From CAZQYC01 sp043746555 (GTDB lineage Bacteria > Pseudomonadota > Gammaproteobacteria > Steroidobacterales > Steroidobacteraceae), in assembly GCA_043746555.1 (NCBI GenBank), contig JAYTQU010000053.1:1-19445 (forward strand): DNA of 19,445 bases, in the 5' to 3' direction. Positions within the stretch are counted from its first letter, which is position 1, and every line of letters begins with the position of its first letter. A program made the position numbers and the translations under genes. Shown in pieces: positions 6,933 to 17,275 of this stretch. The notes below the pieces were generated by a model. That model worked only from the letters and a program-made list of their open reading frames with translations, was not told where the DNA came from and did not search any database.

Positions 6933-8323
6933 ATTGCGAAGGATTGGTGCAAGCTCGGCATGTCGACCGTCGTGTTCTTGAGGAGCGAAGCGAAGTGTTG
7001 CATGGTGTCGGGTTCGCCATGAACGAGAAACGTGCGCGCGGCTCCGGTTTGCGCGTCCCACGCCAGTAATTCGGCTTGGTCGGCGTGCGCGGAAAAACCG
7101 TTGATCGTATGAATGTTGGCGCGCACGGCGATTTCTTCGCCGAAGATCCGCACCGTTGTTGCTCCGTCGATGATCTGTCGAGCCAGCGTGCCGCGACCGG
7201 CGTAGCCGACAAATATCACCGCGGAATGCTCACGCGCCAAATTTTGCATCAGATGGTGCCGCACTCGACCGCCCGTGCACATGCCCGAGCCCGCCATGAT
7301 GACGATGCCGCCGGTAAAGCGATTGAGCGCCATTGACTCGGCCGATTCGCGCGTGAAGTGCAAGCCGCTGAACGAAAAAGGATCGCGATGTTCGCGAAAC
7401 AACTCGCGTGTTGCGGCGTTATAGCATTCCGGATGATGCTCGAAAATCTCTGTGGCGGAGATCGCCATGGGCGAGTCGAGAAAGACTTGTAGGCTGCGGG
7501 GCAATCGATCGGATTCGATTCCCGCGTGCAGAAAGTACAGCAATTCCTGCGCGCGCTCCAAAGCAAAAGTTGGAATAACAACGTTGCCGCCGCGTCGAAA
7601 AGCATCGCCGATGGCCGTATACAATTCATCGACTGATGGACCGATCGGTTTGTGCAATCGATCGCCGTAAGTCGTTTCCATCACCACTACGTCGACTTTT
7701 GGCGGTGGAGTAGGATTGCGCAGAATCGGTCGGCCGCTGTTTCCGAGATCGCCGGAGAACAATATCGTTCGGCGCGAATCTCCTGCCGCGAGTTCCAACA
7801 AGATGCTCGCCGAACCGAGAATATGACCGGCGTCGATGAACGTTGCGCGGATGCCCGGCGCGATTTGCATCGGCGTGTCGTAGCTTGCAACACGACCGAA
7901 GAAATCCAAAGTGTTCAGCGCATCGAGTACGGAGTAGAGCGGCGCAGTGGAATCCTTGTTCGTATGGCCGTGACCATGATGATTCTGACGCGCTTGACGA
8001 GCCGCGTCTTCCTCGTGCAGATGCGCCGAATCCAGCATCACCAGGCGAGCAAGTTCGCGCGACGCGGCGGTGGTGACGATTTCGCCGTGAAATCCGCGCT
8101 TTGCCAACAACGGTATACGTCCGCAGTGATCGAGATGCGCGTGCGTTAACAACACGAAATCGATGTCGTGCGGTTCGAAGCCGAAGCCTTCCGCGTTTTC
8201 TTCGTTGAGTTCGCGTCCGCCTTGATACATGCCGCAATCGATCAATAATCGCTTGCCGTTGCATTCGATTAAATGGCAAGAGCCGGTGACGCCTCGATCG
8301 GCGCCGTGGAATTCGATTTTCAT
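6929..8323 (-). CDS. MBL-fold/beta-CASP RNA-processing exonuclease
   Basis: 464 residues from the ATG at 8321-8323. The metallo-beta-lactamase zinc site is clear: HAHLDHCG (61-68), then DAGHILGSA and SGDLGN with further metal ligands. The beta-CASP region follows (VVIPTFALERAQELLY, LDSPMA), then IMAGSGMCTGGR and a C-terminal RMMBL-type segment with GFSAHAD and LVHGEPD. This is the CPSF73-like class of RNA nucleases, homologous to bacterial and archaeal beta-CASP enzymes, acting on RNA in the cytoplasm. A His-rich insertion (NHHGHGH) sits in the lactamase part. The start overlaps the stop of the upstream LOG gene by four bases (ATGA), so the two are translationally coupled. In-frame sequence extends further upstream, but homology starts at MKIEFHGA. 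Confidence 0.9.
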   Translation of the reverse strand: MKIEFHGADRGVTGSCHLIECNGKRLLIDCGMYQGGRELNEENAEGFGFEPHDIDFVLLTHAHLDHCGRIPLLAKRGFHGEIVTTAASRELARLVMLDSAHLHEEDAARQARQNHHGHGHTNKDSTAPLYSVLDALNTLDFFGRVASYDTPMQIAPGIRATFIDAGHILGSASILLELAAGDSRRTILFSGDLGNSGRPILRNPTPPPKVDVVVMETTYGDRLHKPIGPSVDELYTAIGDAFRRGGNVVIPTFALERAQELLYFLHAGIESDRLPRSLQVFLDSPMAISATEIFEHHPECYNAATRELFREHRDPFSFSGLHFTRESAESMALNRFTGGIVIMAGSGMCTGGRVRHHLMQNLAREHSAVIFVGYAGRGTLARQIIDGATTVRIFGEEIAVRANIHTINGFSAHADQAELLAWDAQTGAARTFLVHGEPDTMQHFASLLKNTTVDMPSLHQSFAI

Positions 8324-9297
8324 TTGCGATGCTCCGAACAAATCAACGGTTCGCCGTTGGCCTCGTGCCATTGAAGAATGCCGCGCCAGATATCCTCGGC
8401 GGTTTCGGCGAACCAAAACAATTCGCGATCTTCGGGATCAATCACGCCCTCATCGATTAAAAAATCGACGTTGAACGCTTGACGCCAATATTCCTCACCG
8501 ACCAACACAACCGGAACCGGTTTAATCTTCCGCGTTTGAATCAGCGTCAAAGTTTCGAATAACTCGTCGAAGGTGCCGAAGCCGCCGGGAAATGCGACCA
8601 ACGCCTTGGCTCGCAACAAAAAGTGCAGCTTACGCAACGCGAAATAGTGAAAGCGAAAGCATAGTTCGGGCGTGATGTACGGATTTGGGTATTGCTCATG
8701 CGGTAGTTTGATGTTGAGGCCAACCGTCTTCGCGCCCATATCGAACGCGCCGCGGTTGGCCGCTTCCATAATTCCCGGTCCGCCGCCGGTTAAGATCACC
8801 GCGTGCGATGCGTTCGGACCGCCATTCGCGCGACTTACCAGCCGACCGAATTCGCGTGCGATATCGTAATAGTGGCTCTTGGCAAGCACTCGTTCGGCGC
8901 GGCGCAGGCGCGACTGCAATTCCAAGTTGTTTGGATCGACCGCCGATTGCTCGCGCAACGTCGCAACTTTGCGCCGTGCTGCCGCAGGCTCGACGATTCG
9001 AGTGCTGCCGAATACGACGACGGTATTGACGATGTCATGCCGAGACAACAACAGTTCCGGTTTGGAGTAGTCGATCTGCAAGCGCACGCCGCGAGTGGCG
9101 TCTAGGTTGAGAAAATCGATGTCTTGATCCGCCTCGCGATAGCTTGGGCTTTCCAACAGCGCTTTGAGCCGTCGCGGCGCATCGACGTCGTCTTCCGCTG
9201 TTTTCGGCTGCTGCCAGGGCAGCGGTTCGCGACGCTGATGCGGATGGGCGGGCGTCGGAATACTGGATTTGGAAGTCGGTGCATTTATTTTGGTCAT
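8320..9297 (-). CDS. LOG-family nucleoside 5'-monophosphate phosphoribohydrolase (TIGR00730-type)
   Basis: 325 residues, longer than plain LOG proteins (about 190) because of an N-terminal extension of roughly 90 residues. Rossmann-type core: VVVFGSTR (93-100), ILTGGGPGIMEAANRGA (168-184), and the catalytic signature PGGFGTFDE (237-245), preceded by the FRFHYFALRK helix (215-224). Characterised LOG proteins split nucleoside 5'-monophosphates into free base and ribose-5-phosphate, and in cytokinin producers act on N6-modified AMP. Substrate here is unknown. No strong Shine-Dalgarno precedes the ATG. The gene overlaps the downstream RNase gene by four bases. Confidence 0.87.
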   Translation of the reverse strand: MTKINAPTSKSSIPTPAHPHQRREPLPWQQPKTAEDDVDAPRRLKALLESPSYREADQDIDFLNLDATRGVRLQIDYSKPELLLSRHDIVNTVVVFGSTRIVEPAAARRKVATLREQSAVDPNNLELQSRLRRAERVLAKSHYYDIAREFGRLVSRANGGPNASHAVILTGGGPGIMEAANRGAFDMGAKTVGLNIKLPHEQYPNPYITPELCFRFHYFALRKLHFLLRAKALVAFPGGFGTFDELFETLTLIQTRKIKPVPVVLVGEEYWRQAFNVDFLIDEGVIDPEDRELFWFAETAEDIWRGILQWHEANGEPLICSEHRK

Positions 9298-9828
9298 AGC
9301 GGTCTTGCGTGGCGTTAGTCGGCCGATCCAGGCTCGCAGGTTCCGTTGTAGGTTAAAGCGATCATCCGGAAAATTCTATTTTTGCTTAGTTCGGACGAGG
9401 AAACGCCGTTGGCCCCGAAGTACATTCCGCCATTGTCAATGAGCCACAGGCGGGCTATGGTCCGTCGATGACCGTTCCTCTGCAAGTCTGCGCGCCGTTC
9501 AGTGTCGAGCGCGTCGTGCTCGATCGATTGATCGCACGTCTTAGCGAGCGTGAGTGTCTCTTGCACGGAGCAACGGTGCGCGATCGTCAGCGACGACTTG
9601 GGGCGACATGGCGTTGCGGCGCGCGAAAAGCTGCGTTTCGATCAGGCCAATGTCACGGGCAACGTGATTAGCGTGGAACAGAATCTGCATGGACGTGTCT
9701 CACTGGAAACACCGCTTGGCGTGACACGCGTGCTCGACATGTTGAGCGGCGAACAATTGCCGAGAATTTGTTGACGAAATAATACGTTTTCGATTTTCAA
9801 TACTGTCGAGAATCACTGGAGACACAAA
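9298..9828 (+). pseudogene. Spacer with a decayed, unrecognised ORF
   Basis: This 531-bp gap separates the divergent LOG and gnd genes, so both promoters should lie here, but no confident -35/-10 pair was found. Two overlapping plus-strand frames read like parts of one protein split by a frameshift: CAPFSVERVVLDRLIARLSE (about 9489-9548) in one frame and DQANVTGNVISVEQNLHG, then VSLETPLGVTRVLDMLSGEQ (about 9640-9765) in another, ending LPRIC-TGA at 9772-9774. I do not recognise the family. It may be an old gene upstream of gnd. Confidence 0.3.
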
Positions 9829-10822
<994 letters not shown>

Positions 10823-10836
<14 letters not shown>

Positions 10837-12286
10837 ACCAACCAGGGATTCGCGCAAATCCAGCGGTCGCACATCGCATTCCGACGCGTTGGTCGTGTTC
10901 GGCGTAAGCGGCGATCTCGCGCACAAGATGATATTTCCCGCGCTGTACGCCATGGCCAAACGCGGCGCGTTGAATTGTCCGGTGATCGGCGTGGCTTCGT
11001 CCAATTGGAGCATCGAGCGTTTGCGGCGACGCGTGAGCGACAGCATCAAGAAATCGGCCAAAGGATCAACGGGCATCGACAATCCGCGCGCGCTACAACG
11101 CCTGTTGTCTTTGCTGCGATATGTTCGCGGCGATTACCAGAATCCCGGCACGTTCGCCGATTTGAAAAAGGCGCTACGCAATGCGCGTCGACCTGCGCAC
11201 TATCTCGCCATTCCACCCGCGCTATTCGCAACGGTTATCGAAGGATTGGGTAACGCGGGCTTGGCGAATAATGCGCGCGTCATCGTCGAAAAGCCATTCG
11301 GTCGCGATTTGAATTCCGCTCGCCAACTCAATCGCATCGCGCAGTCGGTGTTCCCCGAGGATTCGATCTTTCGCATCGATCATTATCTCGGCAAAGAAGC
11401 GATCATGAACATCCTCTATTTTCGTTTCGCCAATTCTTTTCTAGAGCCCATTTGGAATCGCAACAACATAGCCAGTGTACAAATCACTTTGGCGGAGGAT
11501 TTCGATGTGAAAGGGCGTGGCGCGTTTTACGAAAGCGCCGGATGTTTGCGCGACGTGATCCAGAATCATCTTTTTCAAGTCGTCGCGCTACTTGCAATGG
11601 AACCGCCGGCCTATCAGGGTTACGGCGCTGTGCAGTCCGAGAAAGCGAAAGTGTTTCAGGCGATGCGACCGCTTGGGTCCGACGATCTGGTGCGCGGTCA
11701 GTACGCCGGCTATCGCAAAGAATCGGGCGTCGCACCGCGGTCCGATGTCGAAACGTTTTGCGCCGTGCGTTTGCACATCGACTCTTGGCGCTGGCAAGGC
11801 GTACCGTGGTACTTGCGTTCGGGAAAATGCCTGCCGGTGTCGGCGGTGGAAATCCTTGTCGAACTTAAGCCGCCACCGCAGCGGCTGTTCGACGATTCCG
11901 CGCCGAGCGAATCGACAGCGGGTGGCCGAACCAATTATCTGCGCTTTCGATTATCGCCGGATTCCGCTGTCGCACTTGCCGCGCGAGTAAAGCGAGCGGG
12001 CAAAGAATTCGTCGGCGACCAAAAAGAACTCTTTTTACTTGAGGAATTGCCGGGCGAGGAGACACCGTACGAACGACTATTGGGAGACGCAATGGCCGGC
12101 GATGGCGCGCTGTTCACTCGCGAAGACGCTGTCGAAGCGGCGTGGGCCGTGGTCGATCCGGTTTTGCAGAAACATCATCGAGCGCGCTCGTATCGACGCG
12201 ACACGTGGGGACCGAAAGCGGCGGATGAACTCATCGCGTCGGACGGCCGTTGGCACAATCCACTGCCCGGCAGAACCGCGAAGTGA
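10823..12286 (+). CDS. zwf: Glucose-6-phosphate 1-dehydrogenase
   Basis: 487 residues from the ATG at 10823 (a TTG 12 bases upstream is possible but less likely). Oxidises glucose-6-phosphate to 6-phosphogluconolactone with NAD(P), the entry step of the oxidative pentose phosphate and Entner-Doudoroff routes. Motifs: nucleotide fold FGVSGDLAHK (26-35), EKPFGRD (156-162), the substrate-binding RIDHYLGKE (184-192) with the catalytic region His, and PWYLRSGKCLP later in the protein. A basic, Ser-rich N-terminal tail of about 20 residues precedes the domain. Starts inside gnd and ends in GTGA shared with the next gene, so translation is coupled at both ends. Confidence 0.95.
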
Positions 12287-12990
12287 ACGCAGTACACGAT
12301 TGTGTTCTTTTGCTCGACGTCGACAATACCCTGCTCGACAACGATCGCATCATCGCCGATCTTGGCGATCATCTTTTGCGTGAGTTTGGGAGCGAGAGTC
12401 GCGATCGGTATTGGAAGATCTTCGAAGCACTGCGTACTGATCTCGGGTACGCGGATTATCTCGGAGCATTACAACGCTATCGACTCGGTGCGTTGAACGA
12501 TCCGCGTCTATTGCGCATGTCGTCCTTCTTGGTGGACTATCCATTCGCCGAGCGGTTATACCCAGGCGCGCTCGCTGCGATCGAACATCTAAGTCAGTGG
12601 GGACCGACGGTGATCTTGTCGGATGGCGATGTGGTCTTTCAACCGCGCAAGGTGCAGCGCTCCGGATTGTGGGATGCCGTCAAAGGACGAGTGCTGATCT
12701 ATCTACATAAGGAACAGATGTTGAACGATGTCCAAGAAATGTATCCGGCCCGTCACTACGTCATGGTGGACGATAAGCTGCGCATATTGGCGGCGATGAA
12801 ATCCATTTGGATGGATCGATTGACGACCGTGTTTCCAAGACAAGGGCATTACGCGCTCGATCCGGCAAATATCTCGGCTTATCCGTCCGCCGATGTAACG
12901 ATTGAACGTATCGGCGATCTCTTGCAATTCGATTTACACGCCTTATCGAAGGTAGGTCGAAATGGCCTGAACTCGGGAGGCGGCACATGA
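12283..12990 (+). CDS. HAD-superfamily hydrolase, unassigned substrate
   Basis: 235 residues if it starts at the GTG of the GTGA overlap with zwf (12283); an in-frame TTG at 12250 is the alternative. HAD motifs in order: LDVDNTLLD (11-19, nucleophile Asp and acid/base Asp), the SDGD of VILSDGDVVF as motif II, a Lys in HKEQML as motif III, and MVDDK as motif IV. A helical cap lies between motifs I and II. HAD enzymes are mostly phosphatases or phosphomutases. The position between zwf and pgm argues for a sugar-phosphate or related substrate, but nothing in the sequence names it. Its stop overlaps the pgm start (ATGA). It does not resemble 6-phosphogluconolactonase. Confidence 0.82.
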   Translation: MNAVHDCVLLLDVDNTLLDNDRIIADLGDHLLREFGSESRDRYWKIFEALRTDLGYADYLGALQRYRLGALNDPRLLRMSSFLVDYPFAERLYPGALAAIEHLSQWGPTVILSDGDVVFQPRKVQRSGLWDAVKGRVLIYLHKEQMLNDVQEMYPARHYVMVDDKLRILAAMKSIWMDRLTTVFPRQGHYALDPANISAYPSADVTIERIGDLLQFDLHALSKVGRNGLNSGGGT

Positions 12991-14639
12991 CAATCAGTGC
13001 ACTGGCAGGAAAGCTCGCTGAACCCTCGATGCTCATCGACATTCCAAAGTTGATCACGGCGTATTTTTCGGAGCGACCTGATTCAGCGGTTGCGGCGCAA
13101 CGTGTCGCGTTCGGCACTTCAGGTCATCGCGGTTCGGCGTTCCAACAGAGCTTCAACGAATGGCATGTGCTGGCGATCACGCAAGCGATTTGCTTGCATC
13201 GTCAACAACACGGTATCAACGGTCCGCTGTTTATGGGCATCGATACTCATGCGTTATCTGAACCGGCGCGTGTGAGTGCGCTGGAAGTGCTCGCGGCGAA
13301 TGGCGTGGAGGTGATGCTGGCGTCGCACGACGAATACACGCCAACACCGGTCGTGTCGCACGCGATCCTCACTTACAACAAGGAGCGAGAGCAGGGGTTG
13401 GCGGACGGCATTCTCATCACGCCATCGCATAATCCGCCCGACGATGGCGGCTTCAAGTACAACCCACCGAATGGTGGCCCGGCCGATAAAGATGTCACCG
13501 GTTGGATCGAAAAAAAAGCGAATGAATTCTTAAGCAACGATCTCAAAGGCGTTAAACGCATTCCGTACCAACAAGCGCTGCGCGCGACGACATCGCATCG
13601 ACACGACTATTTGAATACCTACGTCAGCGATTTGAAGAACGTGATCGACATCGACACGATTCGCGGTTCAAGTATTTCGATGGGCGTCGATCCTCTTGGC
13701 GGCGCGGGCGTTCACTATTGGCCGGCAATTGTCGAGAAGTACAATCTCAAGATTGAGGTGCTGAACAAAGAAGTCGATCCGACATTTCGTTTTATGACGG
13801 TGGACTGGGATGGCCGCATTCGCATGGATCCATCTTCGCCGTATGCAATGCAAAGCTTGATCGGTCTCAAGGATCGTTTCGACGTGGCCTTTGCCTGCGA
13901 CACCGATCATGATCGGCACGGCATCGTGACACGCAGCGCCGGCTTATTGCCGCCCAATCATTATCTCGCCGTGTCGATTCACTATCTCTTTCAACATCGC
14001 TCGCACTGGCGCAAAGACGCGGCCATCGGCAAGACGGTGGTGAGCAGCAGCATGATCGATCGGGTTGCGGCCAAACTCGGCCGACGAGCGTACGAAGTGC
14101 CCGTTGGATTTAAGTGGTTCGTCGATGGCTTGCTCGATGGTTCGCTCGGGTTTGGCGGCGAAGAAAGCGCGGGCGCTTCTTTTCTCCGCCAGGATGGTCA
14201 GGTCTGGTCAACCGATAAAGATGGAATTATCCCTGCGTTGCTGTCGGCGGAAATCACCGCACGCACCGGTCGCGATCCCGGCGAACTTTATGGCGACTTG
14301 GCGCACGAATTTGGCGAGCCGATTTTCGAACGCATCGATGCGCCCGCCACGCCCGCTCAAAAATCTATGCTGGCGAAATTGTCACCGGACCAAGTCACGT
14401 CTAGAGAATTGGCCGGCGAGAAGATCCAAAACATTCTCACCCAAGCACCCGGCAACAACGCAAGCATCGGCGGATTGAAAGTCATCGCCGAGAACGGCTG
14501 GTTTGCTGCGCGACCCTCCGGCACCGAAGATATCTACAAGATTTACGCGGAAAGCTTTTTAGGCAAACAACACTTGCAGCGTATCCAGGAACAAGCCCAG
14601 ACGATCGTCAGCGCGGCGTTGTCATCGATAGGCAAGTAA
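12987..14639 (+). CDS. pgm: Phosphoglucomutase, alpha-D-glucose-specific
   Basis: 550 residues, the normal length for the bacterial Pgm subfamily. Interconverts glucose-1-phosphate and glucose-6-phosphate through a phosphoserine. Motifs: FGTSGHRG (42-49), the active-site serine loop TPSHNPPDDGGFKYNPPNGG (145-164, S147), the metal-binding DTDHDRHG (305-312), the sugar-recognition GEESAGAS (391-398), and the phosphate-binding RPSGTEDIYK near residue 510. The start overlaps the HAD gene by four bases. The enzyme links the product of GlgP, encoded next, to Zwf, encoded upstream. Confidence 0.95.
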   Translation: MTISALAGKLAEPSMLIDIPKLITAYFSERPDSAVAAQRVAFGTSGHRGSAFQQSFNEWHVLAITQAICLHRQQHGINGPLFMGIDTHALSEPARVSALEVLAANGVEVMLASHDEYTPTPVVSHAILTYNKEREQGLADGILITPSHNPPDDGGFKYNPPNGGPADKDVTGWIEKKANEFLSNDLKGVKRIPYQQALRATTSHRHDYLNTYVSDLKNVIDIDTIRGSSISMGVDPLGGAGVHYWPAIVEKYNLKIEVLNKEVDPTFRFMTVDWDGRIRMDPSSPYAMQSLIGLKDRFDVAFACDTDHDRHGIVTRSAGLLPPNHYLAVSIHYLFQHRSHWRKDAAIGKTVVSSSMIDRVAAKLGRRAYEVPVGFKWFVDGLLDGSLGFGGEESAGASFLRQDGQVWSTDKDGIIPALLSAEITARTGRDPGELYGDLAHEFGEPIFERIDAPATPAQKSMLAKLSPDQVTSRELAGEKIQNILTQAPGNNASIGGLKVIAENGWFAARPSGTEDIYKIYAESFLGKQHLQRIQEQAQTIVSAALSSIGK

Positions 14640-14640
14640 C

Positions 14641-14694
14641 ATGGCCAATTGCAGCGCCGCCCAATCACGACTCCCGACTGACTTTCCAACATGA
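14641..14694 (+). CDS. Possible 17-codon coupling ORF between pgm and glgP
   Basis: The ATG lies one base after the pgm stop (TAA-C-ATG) and the frame ends in TGA overlapping the glgP start as ATGA. The product would be MANCSAAQSRLPTDFPT. The glgP start itself has no clear Shine-Dalgarno, so ribosomes passing through this small frame could deliver initiation at glgP. The peptide need have no function of its own. Chance occurrence in a 51-bp gap cannot be excluded. Confidence 0.3.
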   Translation: MANCSAAQSRLPTDFPT

Positions 14695-17228
14695 ACCACC
14701 AAACGCGAGTCGGTAGCCCCATCTATCGAATGCTGCCGACCGACATCGCAGGATTTGCGCCGCTCGCCGAGTTGGCGTTGGATATGCGTTGGTCGTGGAA
14801 TCATGCCGCCGACAAGATTTGGATGCAGCTCGATCCGGAACTGTGGCAATTGACGCACAATCCCTGGGTCGTCTTGCAAGCCGCGTCGCGCGATCGCATC
14901 GAGCGCATGTCTTCCGATCCGACCTTCGCGGCCGAAGTCGGTGAACTCGTGACTGCGATGCGCGTGTCGGAAACCACGCCCGCTTGGTTTCAGAATACCT
15001 ATTCCGACAAGCTGCTCAATTGCGTCGCGTACTTCAGTATGGAATTCATGTTGAGCGAGGCGCTGCCGATCTATTCCGGCGGCCTCGGCAATGTGGCCGG
15101 CGATCAACTCAAAGCAGCGAGCGATTTGGGTGTGCCGGTGATCGGCATCGGATTACTTTATAGCCAAGGGTACTTCCGACAAGTCATCGACAAAGACGGC
15201 GCGCAGCAGGCGGTGTATCCGTACAACGATCCGGGTCAATTGCCCATCACGCCGTTGCGCGGCGCGAATGGCGAGTGGCTGCGATTGAAAATCGATCTAC
15301 CGGCATATTCGGTTTGGGTACGCGCGTGGCATGTCGAAGTAGGGCGAACGAAGTTGTTGCTGCTCGATAGCAACGATGCCGCCAACTATCCCACTTTGCG
15401 CGGCGTCACCAGCGAACTGTATGGCGGCGGTCCAGAGATGCGCTTGCAGCAAGAGTTGTTGCTCGGCATTGGCGGATGGCGTTTGTTGTCTGCGCTCGGC
15501 ATCAAGCCTGAGGTGTGTCATCTCAACGAAGGCCACGCGGCATTCGCGGTGTTGGAACGCGCGCGCAGTTTCATGAAGGACACGGGCGAGTCGTTTGAAG
15601 TCGCGCTTGCGGCGACGCGCGCCGGCAATTTGTTTACCACGCACACGGCAGTCGCGGCGGGCTTCGATCGCTTCGCACCGAATCTCATCGAACAATACTT
15701 AGGCGAATATGCCGAGATGAAGCTCGGTATCTCGCGACACGACTTGCTGGCGCTGGGTCGAGGCAATGCCGACGATGCCTCCGAACAATTCAACATGGCG
15801 TATTTGGCAGTGCGCGGCAGTGGCGCGGTGAATGCCGTGAGTCGCTTGCATGGCGAAGTGAGTCGCCGCATCTTCGAGCCGCTCTTTCCGCGTTGGCCGG
15901 AAGCGGAGGTGCCGATTACTCATGTCACCAACGGCGTACATACACCCAGTTGGGATTCCGCCTCCGCCGATGCAGTGTGGACCGAAGCGTGCGAAAAAGA
16001 TCGCTGGCTTGGAACTACCGAATCTGTTTCCAAAAAGATTCGCGCCGTATCGAATGCGGATCTGTGGAAGTTTCGCAATGCCACACGTGCAACGCTGATC
16101 CAGTACGCACGCGAGCGTTTGTCGCAACAGCTCGCCGCGACCGGCTCAACATTCGAAGCGATTGAAGTGGCGCGACATCTACTCGATCCCAATGCGTTGT
16201 TGCTCGGGTTCGCGCGTCGCTTCGCGACGTACAAGCGGCCGAACTTGTTATTGCACGATCCGGATCGCTTGATGCGCTTGCTGACCAATCCGGCGCGGCC
16301 CGTACAACTCATCATTGCCGGCAAGGCCCATCCGGCCGATCAAGCGGGACAAGATCTCATTCGTCAGTGGACCCAATTTATCCGCGAGACGGAAGCGCGT
16401 CGCCACGTGATCTTCTTGAGCGATTACGACATGTTGCTCACCGAACACTTGGTACAAGGCGTGGATGTGTGGCTCAATACGCCGCGTCGACCGTGGGAAG
16501 CGAGCGGCACCAGCGGAATGAAGGTTCTAGTAAACGGCGGCATCAATCTATCGGAACTCGATGGTTGGTGGGCGGAAGCCTATTCGCCGCAAGTCGGTTG
16601 GGCGTTAGGCGACGGTAAAGAACACGATAACGATCCAGCATGGGATGCGACCGAAGCCGAACAACTTTACGATTTACTTGAACGCGAAGTGGTACCCGAA
16701 TTCTATACGCGTGACTTGGCGGGAATTCCGATCGCATGGGTCACACGCATGCGCGAAAGCATGGCGCAACTCACACCGCAATTCTCCACCAATCGCGCAG
16801 TGCGTGAATACACCGAGAAACACTACCTGCCCGCCGCCGAACGCTATCGACAACGCACCGCCGATCAATGCACGCAGGCAAAAAACATTTTCGCGTGGCA
16901 GCACAGTTTGCAAACGGGCTGGGATCGAATCCGTTTCAAGAATGTAAAAGCAGTCACGCAAGGCGATCAACGTCGATTCACAGTAGAGATCATGCTCGGC
17001 GACATTCCTGCGACGGCGGTGCGGGCAGAACTTTACGCCGACGCCAACGAACCGGAGTTACATGAATTGATTTGCGATCCGACCGTCGCGCCGAAGGACG
17101 GCGTAACGATCTATCAAGCAAAACTTTCCGCCAAACGCGCGGCGACTGATTTAACCGCGAGACTCATTCCGCGCTTCGATGGAGTGAGTGTGCCGCTGGA
17201 GGAAGATCGGATTTTGTGGGAGCGATAG
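14691..17228 (+). CDS. glgP: Alpha-glucan (glycogen) phosphorylase, short-family type
   Basis: 845 residues. Phosphorolyses alpha-1,4-glucan to glucose-1-phosphate using pyridoxal phosphate. It belongs to the TIGR02094-like family with an N-terminal DUF3417-type segment (LALDMRWSWNHAADKIW, about 28-44), rather than the classical GlgP/MalP type. Other signatures: AYFSMEFMLSEALPIYSGGLG (around 113-133), HLNEGHAAFA, THVTNGVHTPSW, RFATYKRPNL, and the cofactor site EASGTSGMK (603-611), with K611 as the presumed Schiff-base lysine. Last gene of the operon. A clear terminator is not visible after the stop at 17226-17228; a short palindrome (GGCTTGCAAGCC) lies just downstream. Confidence 0.94.
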   Translation: MNHQTRVGSPIYRMLPTDIAGFAPLAELALDMRWSWNHAADKIWMQLDPELWQLTHNPWVVLQAASRDRIERMSSDPTFAAEVGELVTAMRVSETTPAWFQNTYSDKLLNCVAYFSMEFMLSEALPIYSGGLGNVAGDQLKAASDLGVPVIGIGLLYSQGYFRQVIDKDGAQQAVYPYNDPGQLPITPLRGANGEWLRLKIDLPAYSVWVRAWHVEVGRTKLLLLDSNDAANYPTLRGVTSELYGGGPEMRLQQELLLGIGGWRLLSALGIKPEVCHLNEGHAAFAVLERARSFMKDTGESFEVALAATRAGNLFTTHTAVAAGFDRFAPNLIEQYLGEYAEMKLGISRHDLLALGRGNADDASEQFNMAYLAVRGSGAVNAVSRLHGEVSRRIFEPLFPRWPEAEVPITHVTNGVHTPSWDSASADAVWTEACEKDRWLGTTESVSKKIRAVSNADLWKFRNATRATLIQYARERLSQQLAATGSTFEAIEVARHLLDPNALLLGFARRFATYKRPNLLLHDPDRLMRLLTNPARPVQLIIAGKAHPADQAGQDLIRQWTQFIRETEARRHVIFLSDYDMLLTEHLVQGVDVWLNTPRRPWEASGTSGMKVLVNGGINLSELDGWWAEAYSPQVGWALGDGKEHDNDPAWDATEAEQLYDLLEREVVPEFYTRDLAGIPIAWVTRMRESMAQLTPQFSTNRAVREYTEKHYLPAAERYRQRTADQCTQAKNIFAWQHSLQTGWDRIRFKNVKAVTQGDQRRFTVEIMLGDIPATAVRAELYADANEPELHELICDPTVAPKDGVTIYQAKLSAKRAATDLTARLIPRFDGVSVPLEEDRILWER

Positions 17229-17275
17229 GGGCGGAGGGCGTATCGGCAATGCGAATGGCTTGCAAGCCGACTTAA

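Noticed and set aside
7626..8279. 217-codon minus-strand frame inside the RNase gene
   Set aside because: Arg/Ser-rich shadow frame of the well-supported RNase gene; no motif and no start context.
8324..8416. Upstream extension of the RNase gene to an earlier start
   Set aside because: The extra 31 residues are basic shadow of the LOG 3' end; family homology begins at MKIEFHGA, whose ATG makes a four-base overlap with the LOG stop.
9771..9804. TTGACG...AATACT as a gnd promoter
   Set aside because: The spacer would be about 22 bp, too long for a sigma-70 promoter; no better pair was seen.
12250..12282. TTG start for the HAD hydrolase
   Set aside because: The GTG at 12283 forms a four-base GTGA overlap with the zwf stop, in keeping with the other junctions of the operon, and homology begins just after it.
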